Assembly (NCBI GenBank): GCA_019449595.1
Contig: JAGRPL010000004.1
Coordinates: 124,001-188,000, forward strand
Length of the DNA stretch: 64,000 nucleotides
DNA from: Rhodoferax sp.
GTDB lineage: Bacteria > Pseudomonadota > Gammaproteobacteria > Burkholderiales > Burkholderiaceae_C
Direction of reading: 5' to 3'
Each line of letters starts with the position of its first letter. Within the stretch, counting starts at the first letter, position 1. The position numbers and the translations under genes are program-made. Of the stretch, positions 8,077-17,577 are shown piece after piece. The notes below the pieces were generated by a model that saw nothing but the letters and a program-made list of their open reading frames with translations, did no database searches and had not been told where the DNA came from.

Positions 8077-9345
8077 TCAGAGCCCTGCAAAGCCCCCAGG
8101 CACATAAACGTTGCAGTAATACTGCTGGCCCCGCCCGGTGCGGCGGCGCTCGCAGACCAGCTGCTTATGGGATTCGCGTAGGCGTTTCCAGAATTGGGTG
8201 GAGCCCAAGGTTTGCAAGGCATTGTCACTGCACCAGTTGCGGTAATGCTCGAACACCAGAGCTTTGGTCACGGTGCATTCACCCTGCACGGTGACGCACG
8301 CATCGTCGAGCCACGCCATGACCGAGTTCGTGTCCATCTTGGCCTCCTGCAGGGCATGGGCCATGGCCGCTGGCACTTCGGATTCGAAGCCGCCCCGTGC
8401 TAAAAGCCGCAACAGTCCTTCCAGCGCCCACAACAAAACACCAGACAGTTCGGTCTCGATGATGCGTCTCGCCAGTTGCGGGTCCCGCTCTTTGGGTGGA
8501 ACCGTACCGCCAAATGGGACGATATCCCAGCGCCGCCAGAAGCCTACGCTATGGTCTGCGACAGCGGGCAGGTGGTTGCCACAAACAACCCACTTGCCAC
8601 GGATATGAATGCTTAGTGGGTCGCGGTGCTTTCGGTCGATTTGAACCCGCTCCCCGGCAATCATAGACTTGATGAGCTGTTCATTGATGCGGCTGCGGGG
8701 TACCTCGTCGGCATAAATGAGGTTGGCTCCGACCAGGACACTGAGTTTGAATCCTTCCAGCGCATCGAGATTCACGGCGGCAATGTTGCTGTGCAGGGCT
8801 TGCACAATATTTGCAAGAACCCCTTTGCCATTAGCGCCCTCGCCGAGCCAAAGCTGCGCGGTTTGAAAGCGTGCATCTGCCAAAAACGTGTAGCCAATGT
8901 ACTCCTGCACCCGAGCACGAACCGAGTCATCCGGCAGTGCACGCAGCAAAAAACGCTCAAAACTTGGGGCGGTAGCCTTCGCGTCAAATGCGCAGCGCAG
9001 GACGTGCCGGATACCCAACGTCGGGTCTGCAGGACGCAATTCCAACCGGGTGCCGTTGATATGCACGTAGCCATTGCTGACCGGCACGACGACCTCGTCG
9101 GTCGGGTCGGCAAGCTTGGGTAGGAAAAGCACTGCAGCGCGAACGGCCTGCTTGGCGTTAGCAGCGCTGGCGAAATCCGCCCTATGCGCAACCAGCCAGT
9201 GGTACGCGGACACCTCGGCTTCGTCGTCTTCTATAACTTGCCAATGGGTTCCTGTCCATTGGTAAAGCAATTTCGACTCACTGGCCATGTTTCCACACGC
9301 CAGCAATGCGGACGCGTAGTTGTGGGGTTCGAAAGATTTAGCCAT
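8077..9345 (-). CDS. Phage/plasmid primase-type SF3 helicase (D5/P4 family)
   Basis: This 422-residue protein is a superfamily 3 helicase of the kind annotated as phage/plasmid primase, P4 family, C-terminal domain; such proteins unwind the replication origin of satellites and plasmids. The D5_N-type helical region (about 40-150) is followed by Walker A GEGANGKG (168-175), Walker B NLIYADE (208-214), motif C with VVCGN (253-257) and an arginine finger in SVGFWRRWDIVPF (266-278). The C-terminal winged-helix region ends at about 415. There is no N-terminal primase domain, so it is shorter than P4 alpha. ATG 9345 is preferred over 9351 since GGGAGG lies six bases upstream. It follows the integrase on the same strand and ends at a strong terminator. 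Confidence 0.88.
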   Translation of the reverse strand: MAKSFEPHNYASALLACGNMASESKLLYQWTGTHWQVIEDDEAEVSAYHWLVAHRADFASAANAKQAVRAAVLFLPKLADPTDEVVVPVSNGYVHINGTRLELRPADPTLGIRHVLRCAFDAKATAPSFERFLLRALPDDSVRARVQEYIGYTFLADARFQTAQLWLGEGANGKGVLANIVQALHSNIAAVNLDALEGFKLSVLVGANLIYADEVPRSRINEQLIKSMIAGERVQIDRKHRDPLSIHIRGKWVVCGNHLPAVADHSVGFWRRWDIVPFGGTVPPKERDPQLARRIIETELSGVLLWALEGLLRLLARGGFESEVPAAMAHALQEAKMDTNSVMAWLDDACVTVQGECTVTKALVFEHYRNWCSDNALQTLGSTQFWKRLRESHKQLVCERRRTGRGQQYYCNVYVPGGFAGL

Positions 9346-9618
9346 GAGCATCCTCCCGAACCGAAAACTGGTGGTTCTGCAAAGATACGCACAGCTGAAA
9401 AACGCGACCGGAGACCGCCTGCATCATGCGATGCGGGAAATAAGAATCCCTGTTGAAGGGTATGAACATAAAAAACACCTCAGAGTCCGCAGATTTGGCA
9501 CGAAGGTCATGGTGGACTCGATGAGACGCAGGTGCCGCAAGCAACACGCTTGCGTCACCTATAAGGAAAAAGTTTTATTTTTCAGCGTGTCGCATCAATG
9601 CTTTGACAGCTGGATGCT
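9346..9618. other. Intergenic region between integrase and helicase genes
   Basis: This is about 270 bp of relatively AT-rich DNA that should carry the promoter of the helicase gene. A 69-codon minus-strand frame (9338-9547) runs into the helicase start but has no recognisable motif or ribosome binding site, so I do not call it. No strong inverted repeat was found. Confidence 0.4.
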
Positions 9619-11052
9619 TTAGGCGAACACCTGCAATGGCGTCTGTTGAACTGAGTGGCCAACTTGGGCGCCACCCTGTTTAAGGTGAATAGTTATTTCC
9701 GACGCTTCAATCAAATCAGTGTCGAACGCGGTTGCCTCTGTCAGCTCCATGACACGCGATAGGCGACTGGTAAGAGTAAAGACCTGGGCAAGGCGCTGCA
9801 TTTCAGCAACGGAATACCCAGCGGTAGTTTTCAAGTTTTTGTGCCCCACTGCCGCAGCGACCGCACGTTCGGATTCGCTGGCATTCGCCATGTTCAAAAA
9901 CGCCGTGTCCCCCGTAATATTGAACAGGTCAAGATTAGACAAACAGTTCTTGTTGCGATTGATGAAAGAACGCCGAAAATCTTTCAGAAGCAGGTCTTCC
10001 AAGCCCATTGCGGTGCAGGCGTCGTCAAATGCTTTGCATACGTCGTCAGCACTGCCCAGGTTTCCGAATAGTGGGCTATCCCCTGTGGCCTCAACAATTC
10101 GCTCGACAAAAATCTGTGCAGCCGATTGGGACAAAGGCACATATCGTGGCTGCTTGGTTTTGTGCTCGGTCTTGTGTTTCAACAAGGTGAGGCGACCACC
10201 AACGATTTTTCCATTGGATTCGTAAAATTCAATATCCGAGCCCTTTGCATTTCGGATTTCGCTGAGACGACAGCCTGTTTCATCGATGACCTTTAGATAA
10301 TCTGCGAAATTTTCAGGAAGAGTCGTGCAACTGAGGAGCTTGGCATACTCACTATCGCTGGCGAGCCGCTGGCGCTTGTTTCCATGTGCTACGGGCAATG
10401 TGAATGCGAAGGCATCCAATTTCATGTCGGGCACGCGAAAAGGCGTGTCTTCTGAAATTTTCGTCCCGGCATAGCGCAAAAGGCGGGTGAGTGCGGTCAG
10501 TCGTAAACGGACTGTGTTGTCACCCAACGGCTTTGTTTTGCCTGCCTGGTTCAACGCATCACTATTTGAACGTGGCTGTCGGTCAAATTTCCAATCGGTT
10601 TTCAGCTGCGCAATGAGCTGGGCCCCACGCCGACCATGAAAATCTTTGAGAGTTTTGTCGGTCAGCAACTTCCCGATAAGGGCATAGTCATTGAGACGTT
10701 GGCCGTGGTTATCTGGATTTTCCTGGACATATGCATTCGCCCAATAGCTCATTGGTCGGTCAAGGTCCTGTAGAACCTCGCGCTCTTTGCGACGGGCTTT
10801 TGCGGGTTGCAACTTGCCTGCGATTATTTCCGTTAATTTTTTTTCTTTGAACTGAACTGCTGATTTCTTGACGTCGAAAGTCTTTGACGTATAGAAAATT
10901 CCTTGGTACCAGACCGCTGCTTGGTACTTTTCCTTACCTGTGCTTGTCAGCACTTTTTTGACGTATGTGTCCTTGCTCACTTTGTACTCCACAAAGTGCA
11001 GTACATCCACGTTGTTTATTCCGTTTGGTCGATTTGACCAAACGGTCACCAA
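9619..11052 (-). CDS. int: Tyrosine recombinase (integrase) of the element
   Basis: The protein integrates and excises the element by site-specific recombination at the adjacent tRNA-Thr. Counting from the TTG at 11052 (477 residues), the N-terminus has an arm-binding-like part, a core-binding helical domain (about 90-200) and a catalytic domain. The catalytic set is R262 in GCRLSEIR, a lysine in the beta-hairpin (LLKHKTEHK, about 292-294), KDFRR with K357 and R360, H404 in VGHKNLKTTAGYS, and nucleophile Y413. Position 357 is normally His (HxxR) and is Lys here. The start is uncertain: TTG 11052, GTG 11049 or GTG 11010. With GTG 11010 a perfect 10-base-arm palindrome falls just upstream of the gene instead of inside it, which I find attractive. 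Confidence 0.92.
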   Translation of the reverse strand: MVTVWSNRPNGINNVDVLHFVEYKVSKDTYVKKVLTSTGKEKYQAAVWYQGIFYTSKTFDVKKSAVQFKEKKLTEIIAGKLQPAKARRKEREVLQDLDRPMSYWANAYVQENPDNHGQRLNDYALIGKLLTDKTLKDFHGRRGAQLIAQLKTDWKFDRQPRSNSDALNQAGKTKPLGDNTVRLRLTALTRLLRYAGTKISEDTPFRVPDMKLDAFAFTLPVAHGNKRQRLASDSEYAKLLSCTTLPENFADYLKVIDETGCRLSEIRNAKGSDIEFYESNGKIVGGRLTLLKHKTEHKTKQPRYVPLSQSAAQIFVERIVEATGDSPLFGNLGSADDVCKAFDDACTAMGLEDLLLKDFRRSFINRNKNCLSNLDLFNITGDTAFLNMANASESERAVAAAVGHKNLKTTAGYSVAEMQRLAQVFTLTSRLSRVMELTEATAFDTDLIEASEITIHLKQGGAQVGHSVQQTPLQVFA

Positions 11053-11103
11053 ATGTGACTTTTGAGTTAGTGCCTGCTAACTTGTATTGTCTTACAATAC
11101 AAG
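11021..11103. promoter_or_regulatory. Palindrome-rich control/att-arm region of the integrase
   Basis: Three inverted repeats stand within 83 bp: CCGTTTGGTC/GACCAAACGG (11021-11030 and 11036-11045, perfect 10-base arms, spacer GATTT); GTTAG/CTAAC (11066-11081); and CTTGTATTG/CAATACAAG (11081-11103, perfect 9-base arms). They lie between the integrase coding region and the tRNA-derived att core. Repressor operators, excisionase or integrase arm sites are all possible; the sequence does not tell which. Confidence 0.6.
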
Positions 11104-11132
11104 GCGTAGGAGGATGTCTGCTTCGAGCAGGA

Positions 11133-11182
11133 ACCGCCTTGTAAGCGGTAGGTCATCAGTTCGAATCCGATAATCGGCACCA
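11133..11182 (+). repeat. att site: 3' half of tRNA-Thr(UGU) at the element/chromosome junction
   Basis: The segment reads as the 3' part of a tRNA: anticodon stem ACCGC/GCGGT around loop CTTGTAA (anticodon TGT at 11140-11142), variable loop AGGTC, T arm ATCAG-TTCGAAT-CCGAT, acceptor strand AATCGGC, discriminator A and encoded CCA (11180-11182), then eight T residues. No matching 5' acceptor strand (GCCGATT) or D arm exists upstream; the sequence there belongs to the element. This is the expected remnant when a tyrosine recombinase uses a tRNA 3' end as attachment site. A full tRNA-Thr with the same 3' half should lie at the other end of the element, left of this window. Confidence 0.85.
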
Positions 11183-11212
11183 TTTTTTTTCGCGGTCAGT
11201 CTTGCTGCGATT

Positions 11213-11527
11213 TCATGTGGGTTTGTGTGCCATCTGGACTTTGATCCGGATGCTGTTCACCTCCCAGCCCTTGGAGCGCAGATGCGATTCCAGAGAGGGC
11301 AGCAGTTGGCGAATCTTCGCCGCGGCCGCGTTGTTGTCGAGAAGCAGGCACCAGACCGGGCCTTCAATCGGACCGGCTTTGACCGCCGATCGCAAGGTGG
11401 CCGGAATCAGCTTCTCGACCGACTTGAGGCGGGCCGAGGATTCCATTGCGAGGTCTGCCAGGCGCGCCAGGGTCGGCGAGTCCTGCGTGGCTTGCAGCAG
11501 CGTAACGGAGTGGTTGCGACGGTTCAT
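11213..11527 (-). CDS. DUF721 (DciA-like) family protein
   Basis: The 104-residue product (from ATG 11527) has the DUF721 pattern: an N-terminal helix with LQATQDSPTLARLADLAM, a central sheet GPVWCLLLDNNAAAAKIRQLLP, and the closing WEVNSIRIKVQ. DUF721 covers DciA, which loads or assists the replicative helicase DnaB in bacteria lacking DnaC; many betaproteobacterial copies are annotated only as DUF721. The gene is the first chromosomal gene beyond the att site and is divergent from the M23 peptidase gene, with about 25 bases between starts. The DUF721-M23-secA order is common in this family of bacteria. An in-frame extension upstream would overlap the peptidase start region. Confidence 0.75.
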   Translation of the reverse strand: MNRRNHSVTLLQATQDSPTLARLADLAMESSARLKSVEKLIPATLRSAVKAGPIEGPVWCLLLDNNAAAAKIRQLLPSLESHLRSKGWEVNSIRIKVQMAHKPT

Positions 11528-11552
11528 GATTTGAAATGCGAGGAAGTCCCCG

Positions 11553-12557
11553 ATGCAGTTGATTATCACGGATGCCTGGTTGGTCAAAAGCCGCGCAGTT
11601 CATTTGAGCGGCACCAAGCTTGCCCTGGCCCTGGTTGGGCTGTCCCTCACACTGATGCTGGTCTCTGCCGGCCTGTACCACTGGGTTTTTCTCAAGGGCG
11701 CCCGTGAGGGGTGGCCCGTCATCGGCGCGCTCGTCAAGCTGGTGGTCAAGGATGAAGTGGCACAGCGGGACCGGTTCATGCGCGAAAACATTGAGGTCAT
11801 GGCCCGCAAGCTGGGCGAGATGCAGGCCAAGATGCTGCAGTTGGAGTCGCTGGGCGAGCGCGTATCCGGCCTGGCGGGGGTGAATCCCGCAGACATCAAG
11901 ATCAAACCCGGGCAAGGTGGGGCGTTGGTGCCCGGTCGCGATTTGACCATGGAGGAGTTGCAGGGCACGCTGGAGCAGCTGGACCATCTGGCCAATCAGC
12001 GCACCGACCTGATGACGGTGCTGGAGTCGCGCTTGTTTGAGCAGAAAATCAAGAAAATGACGATTCCCACCCAGCGACCGGTTTTCAGCGCCAATCTGGG
12101 TTCGGTGTTCGGTTGGCGCATTGACCCCTTTACCGGACGTTCGGCCTTGCATACCGGGCTGGATTTCCCAGCAACACCGGGAACACCCATTTTTGCCGCG
12201 GCAGGCGGTGTGGTAGTGACGCAGGAGTTTCACCCGGAATACGGCAACATGGTCGAAATCGACCATGGCAACAACCTCGTCACGCGCTATGCCCATGCCT
12301 CCAAGGTGGATGTGAAAAAGGGCGACCTGATCAAGCGGGGCCAGAAGATTGCGGAAGTGGGTTCCACCGGACGTTCGACCGGGCCCCACCTGCATTTCGA
12401 GGTGCTGGTGCAGGGGGTAACCCAGGATCCGCAGAAATTCCTTGATGCCGGACGCGGACTGTCTGCGAACCAGGTGGCCCAGGCAAAACTCCCCGCTGCG
12501 CTGCCACCGCGTTCCCACAATGGCGCTGTACCCGCTGCAGCGTCCGGGCAACGCTAA
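11553..12557 (+). CDS. M23 family metallopeptidase, membrane-anchored
   Basis: This is a 334-residue periplasmic peptidoglycan hydrolase-type protein. A transmembrane segment (about 22-44) follows a short cytoplasmic N-terminus, then comes a coiled-coil region (about 65-165) and a C-terminal LytM/M23 domain. Zinc ligands are visible as H200 and D204 in HTGLDFP and H281 in HLHFEV; H279 is the catalytic histidine, and RYAHAS supplies a further conserved His. Coiled coil plus M23 resembles EnvC/NlpD-like division factors, some of which are regulators, but here the zinc site is complete. The start has GAGGAAG six bases before ATG. It precedes secA, as usual in Comamonadaceae. Confidence 0.88.
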   Translation: MQLIITDAWLVKSRAVHLSGTKLALALVGLSLTLMLVSAGLYHWVFLKGAREGWPVIGALVKLVVKDEVAQRDRFMRENIEVMARKLGEMQAKMLQLESLGERVSGLAGVNPADIKIKPGQGGALVPGRDLTMEELQGTLEQLDHLANQRTDLMTVLESRLFEQKIKKMTIPTQRPVFSANLGSVFGWRIDPFTGRSALHTGLDFPATPGTPIFAAAGGVVVTQEFHPEYGNMVEIDHGNNLVTRYAHASKVDVKKGDLIKRGQKIAEVGSTGRSTGPHLHFEVLVQGVTQDPQKFLDAGRGLSANQVAQAKLPAALPPRSHNGAVPAAASGQR

Positions 12558-12699
12558 AATCAGCGATCTGGTATTTCCGGTGCCGTGCAGCCGCTGTTGG
12601 TGGTTGCATTGCGCGGGAACACCCCCATTTCATTCAGATTAGATAAAGGACTGCGCTGTTCTGTGGCCTCATCGGGAGGCGCAGGCCAGTCTTGCATGC

Positions 12700-15456
12700 A
12701 TGGCCATCAATATCCTTACCAAAATCTTCGGCAGTCGCAATGACCGCCTGCTCAAGCAATACCAGAGCGTCGTTGCGCGCATCAACGCCATGGAGCCGCA
12801 GTTCGAGCAGCTGACTGACGAGGGGCTGCGCGCGAAGACGCAGGAATTCAAGGAGCGCCTAGCCAAGGGCGAATCGGTGGATGCCATTCTTCCCGAGGCT
12901 TTTGCCGTAGTGCGCGAAGGCTCCAAGCGGGTCATGAAGATGCGGCATTTCGATGTGCAAATGCTGGGGGGTATGTCGCTGCATTACGGGAAAATTTCCG
13001 AGATGCGCACGGGTGAAGGCAAGACGCTCACTGCCACGCTGCCGGTCTACCTCAATGCCCTTGCAGGCAAGGGTGTGCACGTGGTCACGGTCAACGACTA
13101 CCTGGCCAGTCGCGATGCCCAGTGGATGGGGCGCCTCTACAACTTCCTGGGCTTGACGGTGGGTATCAACCTGCCGCAGATGCCGCGCGAGGAGAAGCAG
13201 GCCGCCTACAGTGCCGACATTACGTATGGCACCAACAACGAATACGGATTCGACTACCTGCGTGACAACATGGTCTACGAGGTGTCCGACCGCGTGCAGC
13301 GTGGCCTGCATTACGCGATCGTGGACGAGGTGGACTCCATCTTGATCGACGAGGCGCGTACGCCGCTCATCATCAGCGGTCAGGCGGAAGACCATACGGA
13401 GATGTATCTGGCCATCAACAAGGCGGCGCCCCAGCTGGTGCGCCAGGAGGGTGAGGCGGATCCCCGTACCGGCGAGGGCGTTACCAAGCCGGGTGATTTC
13501 ACGGTGGACGAGAAAAGCCACCAGGTGTTTCTGACTGAGCAGGGGCATGAGACCGCCGAGTGGATTTTTGCCGAGATGGGATTGATTCCAGCAGGCTCCT
13601 CGCTGTATGACCCGGCCAACATCACGCTCATGCACCACCTGTATGCGGCATTGCGGGCGCACCATGTCTTCCATCGCGACCAGCACTATGTGGTGCAGCA
13701 GGGCGAAATCATCATCGTGGACGAATTCACCGGCCGCCTGATGACCGGACGGCGCTGGAGCGACGGTTTGCACCAGGCAGTGGAGGCCAAGGAAGGCGTG
13801 GCCATCCAGGCCGAAAATCAGACGCTGGCTTCCATCACGTTCCAGAACTATTTCCGTCTTTACGGCAAGCTCGCCGGCATGACCGGAACGGCTGATACCG
13901 AGGCCTACGAGTTCCAGGAAATTTACGGCCTGGAAACCGTCGTCATTCCGCCCAACCGCGTCAGCCGCCGAGACGATCAGCTTGACCGGATCTACAAGAC
14001 CACGCGCGAGAAATACGAGGCGGCGATCAAGGACATCCGCGAATGCCATGAGCGCGGCCAGCCGGTGCTGGTGGGAACCACCTCGATCGAGAACTCGGAA
14101 ATCATTTCCCAGCTGCTCGACAAGGAAAAGTTGCCGCACCAGGTGCTCAACGCCAAGCAGCACGCGCGCGAGGCCGATATCGTGGCCCAGGCCGGCCGTT
14201 CCAAGATGATCACCATCGCCACCAACATGGCCGGTCGGGGAACCGACATCGTCCTGGGTGGCAGCGTGGAAAAAGCGATCGAAGCCGTGGAAGCGGATGA
14301 AACGCTGGATGCCTCTGCCCAGCAGCAGAAAATTGCAGCGTTGCGGGCTGAGTGGCTGGTCGAGCACGAAAAGGTCAAGGCACTGGGTGGCTTGCGCATC
14401 ATTGCCACCGAGCGCCACGAGTCACGCCGCATTGACAACCAGTTGCGTGGCCGCTCCGGCCGCCAGGGGGATCCGGGTTCCTCGCGGTTTTACTTGAGCC
14501 TGGATGATTCCCTGATGCGCATCTTTGCCGGGGACCGGGTCAAGGCCATCATGGACCGGCTGAAGATGCCCGAAGGCGAAGCCATCGAAGCCGGCATCGT
14601 GACCCGCAGCATCGAGAGCGCGCAGCGCAAGGTCGAGGCGCGGAACTTCGACATGCGCAAGCAGTTGCTGGAGTACGACGACGTGTCCAACGACCAGCGC
14701 AAGGTCATTTACCAGCAACGCAATGCCATTCTGGACGCGCAGGACCTGAGTGCCCAGATCGCATCGTTGCGCGAGGGCTGCTTCCAGGATCTGGTGCGCC
14801 AGTACATCCCGGACGAATCCGTGGAGGAGCAGTGGGATGTGCAGGCCCTGCAAAAGGTGTTGGCCGAGGAGTGGCTGATCGAACTCGATCTGCACCAGCG
14901 CGTGCAAGAAGCGAACGCCATCACGGACGAAGACTTGCTGACGGCCGTGGTCGAGGCGGCCCATGGGGTTTTCCAGACCAAGGTGGATCAGGTGGGAGTG
15001 GAGAACTTCACGCAGTTCGAGCGCATGGTGTTGCTGCAGAGCATTGACAGCCACTGGCGCGATCACCTGAGTGCGCTGGACTACCTGCGCCAGGGCATTC
15101 ACCTGCGGGGTTATGCGCAAAAGCAACCCAAGCAGGAATACAAACGCGAGGCCTTCGAGTTGTTCGGGCAGTTGCTGGACTCGGTGAAGAACGAGGTCAC
15201 CAAGGTTCTGATGACGGTGAAGATCCAGTCCAGTGAGCAGCTGGAAGAAGCGGCTGAAGCCCTGGAGACTCGCGGCGAGACCATCAGCAACGTCACTTAC
15301 AGCGCCCCGACGGAAACCGGTGAGGTGCAAACCACCGTGGACCCGGAGACGGTGCGCGATGCCGCTGCCGGCCAGGTTCCCCGGGTGGGACGCAACGACC
15401 CCTGCCCCTGTGGCAGCGGCAAGAAATACAAGCAATGCCATGGAAAACTGGCCTGA
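12700..15456 (+). CDS. secA: Preprotein translocase ATPase SecA
   Basis: SecA is the ATP-driven motor that pushes unfolded preproteins through SecYEG; SecB, which hands clients to it, is also in this window. The product is 918 residues, standard for the family. Visible marks are Walker A MRTGEGKT (102-109), the DEVD-type motif in [33 protein letters not shown] of the second helicase domain, [13 protein letters not shown], and the C-terminal zinc-binding tail with C902, C904, C913 and H914, which binds SecB and lipid. The ATG at 12700 gives the family N-terminus ([16 protein letters not shown]). The gene is followed after 9 bases by argJ. Confidence 0.98.
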   Translation: MAINILTKIFGSRNDRLLKQYQSVVARINAMEPQFEQLTDEGLRAKTQEFKERLAKGESVDAILPEAFAVVREGSKRVMKMRHFDVQMLGGMSLHYGKISEMRTGEGKTLTATLPVYLNALAGKGVHVVTVNDYLASRDAQWMGRLYNFLGLTVGINLPQMPREEKQAAYSADITYGTNNEYGFDYLRDNMVYEVSDRVQRGLHYAIVDEVDSILIDEARTPLIISGQAEDHTEMYLAINKAAPQLVRQEGEADPRTGEGVTKPGDFTVDEKSHQVFLTEQGHETAEWIFAEMGLIPAGSSLYDPANITLMHHLYAALRAHHVFHRDQHYVVQQGEIIIVDEFTGRLMTGRRWSDGLHQAVEAKEGVAIQAENQTLASITFQNYFRLYGKLAGMTGTADTEAYEFQEIYGLETVVIPPNRVSRRDDQLDRIYKTTREKYEAAIKDIRECHERGQPVLVGTTSIENSEIISQLLDKEKLPHQVLNAKQHAREADIVAQAGRSKMITIATNMAGRGTDIVLGGSVEKAIEAVEADETLDASAQQQKIAALRAEWLVEHEKVKALGGLRIIATERHESRRIDNQLRGRSGRQGDPGSSRFYLSLDDSLMRIFAGDRVKAIMDRLKMPEGEAIEAGIVTRSIESAQRKVEARNFDMRKQLLEYDDVSNDQRKVIYQQRNAILDAQDLSAQIASLREGCFQDLVRQYIPDESVEEQWDVQALQKVLAEEWLIELDLHQRVQEANAITDEDLLTAVVEAAHGVFQTKVDQVGVENFTQFERMVLLQSIDSHWRDHLSALDYLRQGIHLRGYAQKQPKQEYKREAFELFGQLLDSVKNEVTKVLMTVKIQSSEQLEEAAEALETRGETISNVTYSAPTETGEVQTTVDPETVRDAAAGQVPRVGRNDPCPCGSGKKYKQCHGKLA

Positions 15457-15465
15457 AAGATAGCA

Positions 15466-16695
15466 ATGCCCGTCAATTTGCCTGCTCCTGATATCGATAC
15501 GCTTTTCCCCATTGCGGGCGTTCGCATTGGCGTGACCGAGGCCGGCGTGCGCAAAGCCGGCCGCAAGGATTTGACCGTGGTGCTGATGGACGAAGGGGCC
15601 TCGGTGGCTGGCGTCTTTACCAGCAACCGCTTCTGCGCCGCTCCGGTGCAGATTTGCCGCCAGCATCTGGCAAGTGGTGCCGGAATTCGGGCCATGCTGA
15701 TCAACACCGGCAATGCCAATGCCGGCACCGGCGCTGATGGTCTGGCGCGGGCGCGCAGCACCTGCGCGGCCCTGGCGCAGCATCTGGGCATTTCCGTGGA
15801 GCAGATACTGCCGTTTTCCACGGGGGTCATCATGGAGCCCCTGCCTAACGAGCGCATTGAGGCCGGTCTGGCTGCGGCTATTGCAGACGCGAAGCCGGGC
15901 AACTGGTTGCGTGCGGCAGAAGGCATCATGACCACCGACACGGCACCCAAGGCCTTTGGGGCACAGGTGACTATTGGCGGCGTGCCGGTGCATATCACCG
16001 GCATCAGCAAGGGCGCGGGCATGATCCGCCCGAATATGGCCACCATGCTGGGCTTTATTGCGACCGATGCCTGCGTGAGCCAGTCGGTCATGCAGCAGCT
16101 GACACGGGAGTTGGCCGAAGGGTCTTTCAACCGGGTAACGGTGGACGGCGACACGTCCACCAACGACTCATTGGTGGTGATTGCGTCCAACCGCGCGGGA
16201 CACGGTGTGATTGAGTCGCTGGATAGTCCGGACGGACAGGCCCTGAAGAACGCCATGCTGGGTGTGGCGCGCAATCTGGCTCAGGCAATTGTGCGTGATG
16301 GCGAAGGAGCGACCAAGTTCATCGCCATTGAGGTGGAGGGGGGGCGTGACGCCGGTGAATGCCGCCAGGTGGCCTATGCCATTGCCCATTCGCCCCTGGT
16401 GAAAACGGCCTTCTTTGCCAGCGATCCCAATCTGGGGCGCATTTTGGCCGCGGTGGGTTATGCTGGCATTGAGGATCTGGACCAGAGCCGCATTGAACTG
16501 TTTCTGGACGATGTGCACGTGGCTACCCAAGGCGGGCGCAACCCGGCATACCGAGAGGAGGACGGGCAACGCGTCATGAAGCAAAGCGAAATCACGGTGC
16601 GTGTCGGCCTGGGGCGTGGCACCGCCACGGACACGGTGTGGACCTGCGACCTGAGCCACGATTACGTGACGATCAACGCCGATTACCGCTCCTGA
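15466..16695 (+). CDS. argJ: Bifunctional glutamate N-acetyltransferase / amino-acid N-acetyltransferase ArgJ
   Basis: ArgJ moves the acetyl group from N-acetylornithine to glutamate, giving ornithine and recycling the acetyl group in arginine synthesis; bifunctional forms also use acetyl-CoA. The 409-residue precursor self-cleaves into alpha and beta chains before the nucleophile Thr193, seen here in MATMLGF (A192-T193). Other conserved parts are [19 protein letters not shown] and [10 protein letters not shown]. Whether this copy is mono- or bifunctional cannot be read from the sequence with confidence. It lies directly behind secA and 3 bases before the DUF815 ATPase gene, so it is probably cotranscribed. 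Confidence 0.96.
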   Translation: MPVNLPAPDIDTLFPIAGVRIGVTEAGVRKAGRKDLTVVLMDEGASVAGVFTSNRFCAAPVQICRQHLASGAGIRAMLINTGNANAGTGADGLARARSTCAALAQHLGISVEQILPFSTGVIMEPLPNERIEAGLAAAIADAKPGNWLRAAEGIMTTDTAPKAFGAQVTIGGVPVHITGISKGAGMIRPNMATMLGFIATDACVSQSVMQQLTRELAEGSFNRVTVDGDTSTNDSLVVIASNRAGHGVIESLDSPDGQALKNAMLGVARNLAQAIVRDGEGATKFIAIEVEGGRDAGECRQVAYAIAHSPLVKTAFFASDPNLGRILAAVGYAGIEDLDQSRIELFLDDVHVATQGGRNPAYREEDGQRVMKQSEITVRVGLGRGTATDTVWTCDLSHDYVTINADYRS

Positions 16696-16698
16696 GGC

Positions 16699-17577
16699 AT
16701 GACTGAGCAGCTATCGGCCTTCCTGGCGCGTGCAGAGCTCTTGATGGAGCGTATCGAGGCGGCCTTGCCCCATGCCTTGGTGCAGCCGGACTGGGGCGCC
16801 TCCATTGCATTCCGCTACCGCCGACGCAGCTCGGGGCAGGGCGTCATTGCACCGGTTGGCCACATTGGCGCCATCAGTCTAGATGACCTGAAGGAAATTG
16901 ACGTCCAGAAGGAAAAGATCCAGCGCAATACCGAACAGTTTGTGCGTGGCGTACCCGCCAACAACGTGCTGCTGACTGGCGCACGGGGAACCGGCAAGTC
17001 GTCGCTCATCCGGGCCTGCCTGCATGCCTATGCAGACCAGGGTCTGCGCCTGATCGAGGTTGACAAGGCGGAATTGGTGGACTTGCCTGACATTGTGGAA
17101 CTGGTCGCCCAGCGGCCGGAGAAGTTCATCATCTTCTGTGATGACTTGAGCTTTGATGAAGGCGAGCCAGGCTACAAGGCGCTGAAATCGGTGCTGGACG
17201 GATCCGTGGCAGCCGCGACACCCAATGTGCTGGTTTACGCCACCAGCAACCGTCGCCACCTGTTGCCGGAATACATGGCCGAGAACCTGAGCTACACCCA
17301 CACGGCCGATGGCGAGGTGCATCCTGGAGAGGTCGTGGAAGAGAAGATTTCCCTCTCCGAGCGGTTTGGCTTGTGGGTGAGTTTTTACTCGTTCAGCCAG
17401 GATGAGTATTTACAAATTGTTGCGCAGTGGCTGTCGGCCCTGGGGGTGGATGCGCAACACATCGCAGCAGCCCGCCCCGAGGCACTGGTCTGGGCCCTGG
17501 AGCGGGGATCGCGAAGCGGCCGGGTGGCCTGGCAGTTTGCCCGGGACTTTGCGGGGCGCCGCAGCACCACGCCATGA
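16699..17577 (+). CDS. DUF815 family AAA-type ATPase
   Basis: This is a cytoplasmic P-loop ATPase of 292 residues. Walker A is GARGTGKS (94-101) and the Walker B-like segment is FIIFCDDL (143-150); VYATSNRRHLLPE is a sensor-1-like region with the asparagine that follows many AAA sheets. The DUF815 family is widespread in proteobacteria and has no firmly assigned role that I know of. The stop overlaps the start of the Nudix gene (ATGA), suggesting coupled expression with secA-argJ upstream and mutT downstream. Confidence 0.85.
   Translation: MTEQLSAFLARAELLMERIEAALPHALVQPDWGASIAFRYRRRSSGQGVIAPVGHIGAISLDDLKEIDVQKEKIQRNTEQFVRGVPANNVLLTGARGTGKSSLIRACLHAYADQGLRLIEVDKAELVDLPDIVELVAQRPEKFIIFCDDLSFDEGEPGYKALKSVLDGSVAAATPNVLVYATSNRRHLLPEYMAENLSYTHTADGEVHPGEVVEEKISLSERFGLWVSFYSFSQDEYLQIVAQWLSALGVDAQHIAAARPEALVWALERGSRSGRVAWQFARDFAGRRSTTP

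Noticed and set aside
9338..9547. 69-codon minus-strand ORF between the integrase and the helicase, considered as an excisionase
   Set aside because: No helix-turn-helix or known motif, no ribosome binding site, and overlap with the helicase start.
11101..11182. A functional tRNA-Thr gene
   Set aside because: No 5' acceptor strand or D arm pairs with the 3' half; only the anticodon arm to CCA is present.
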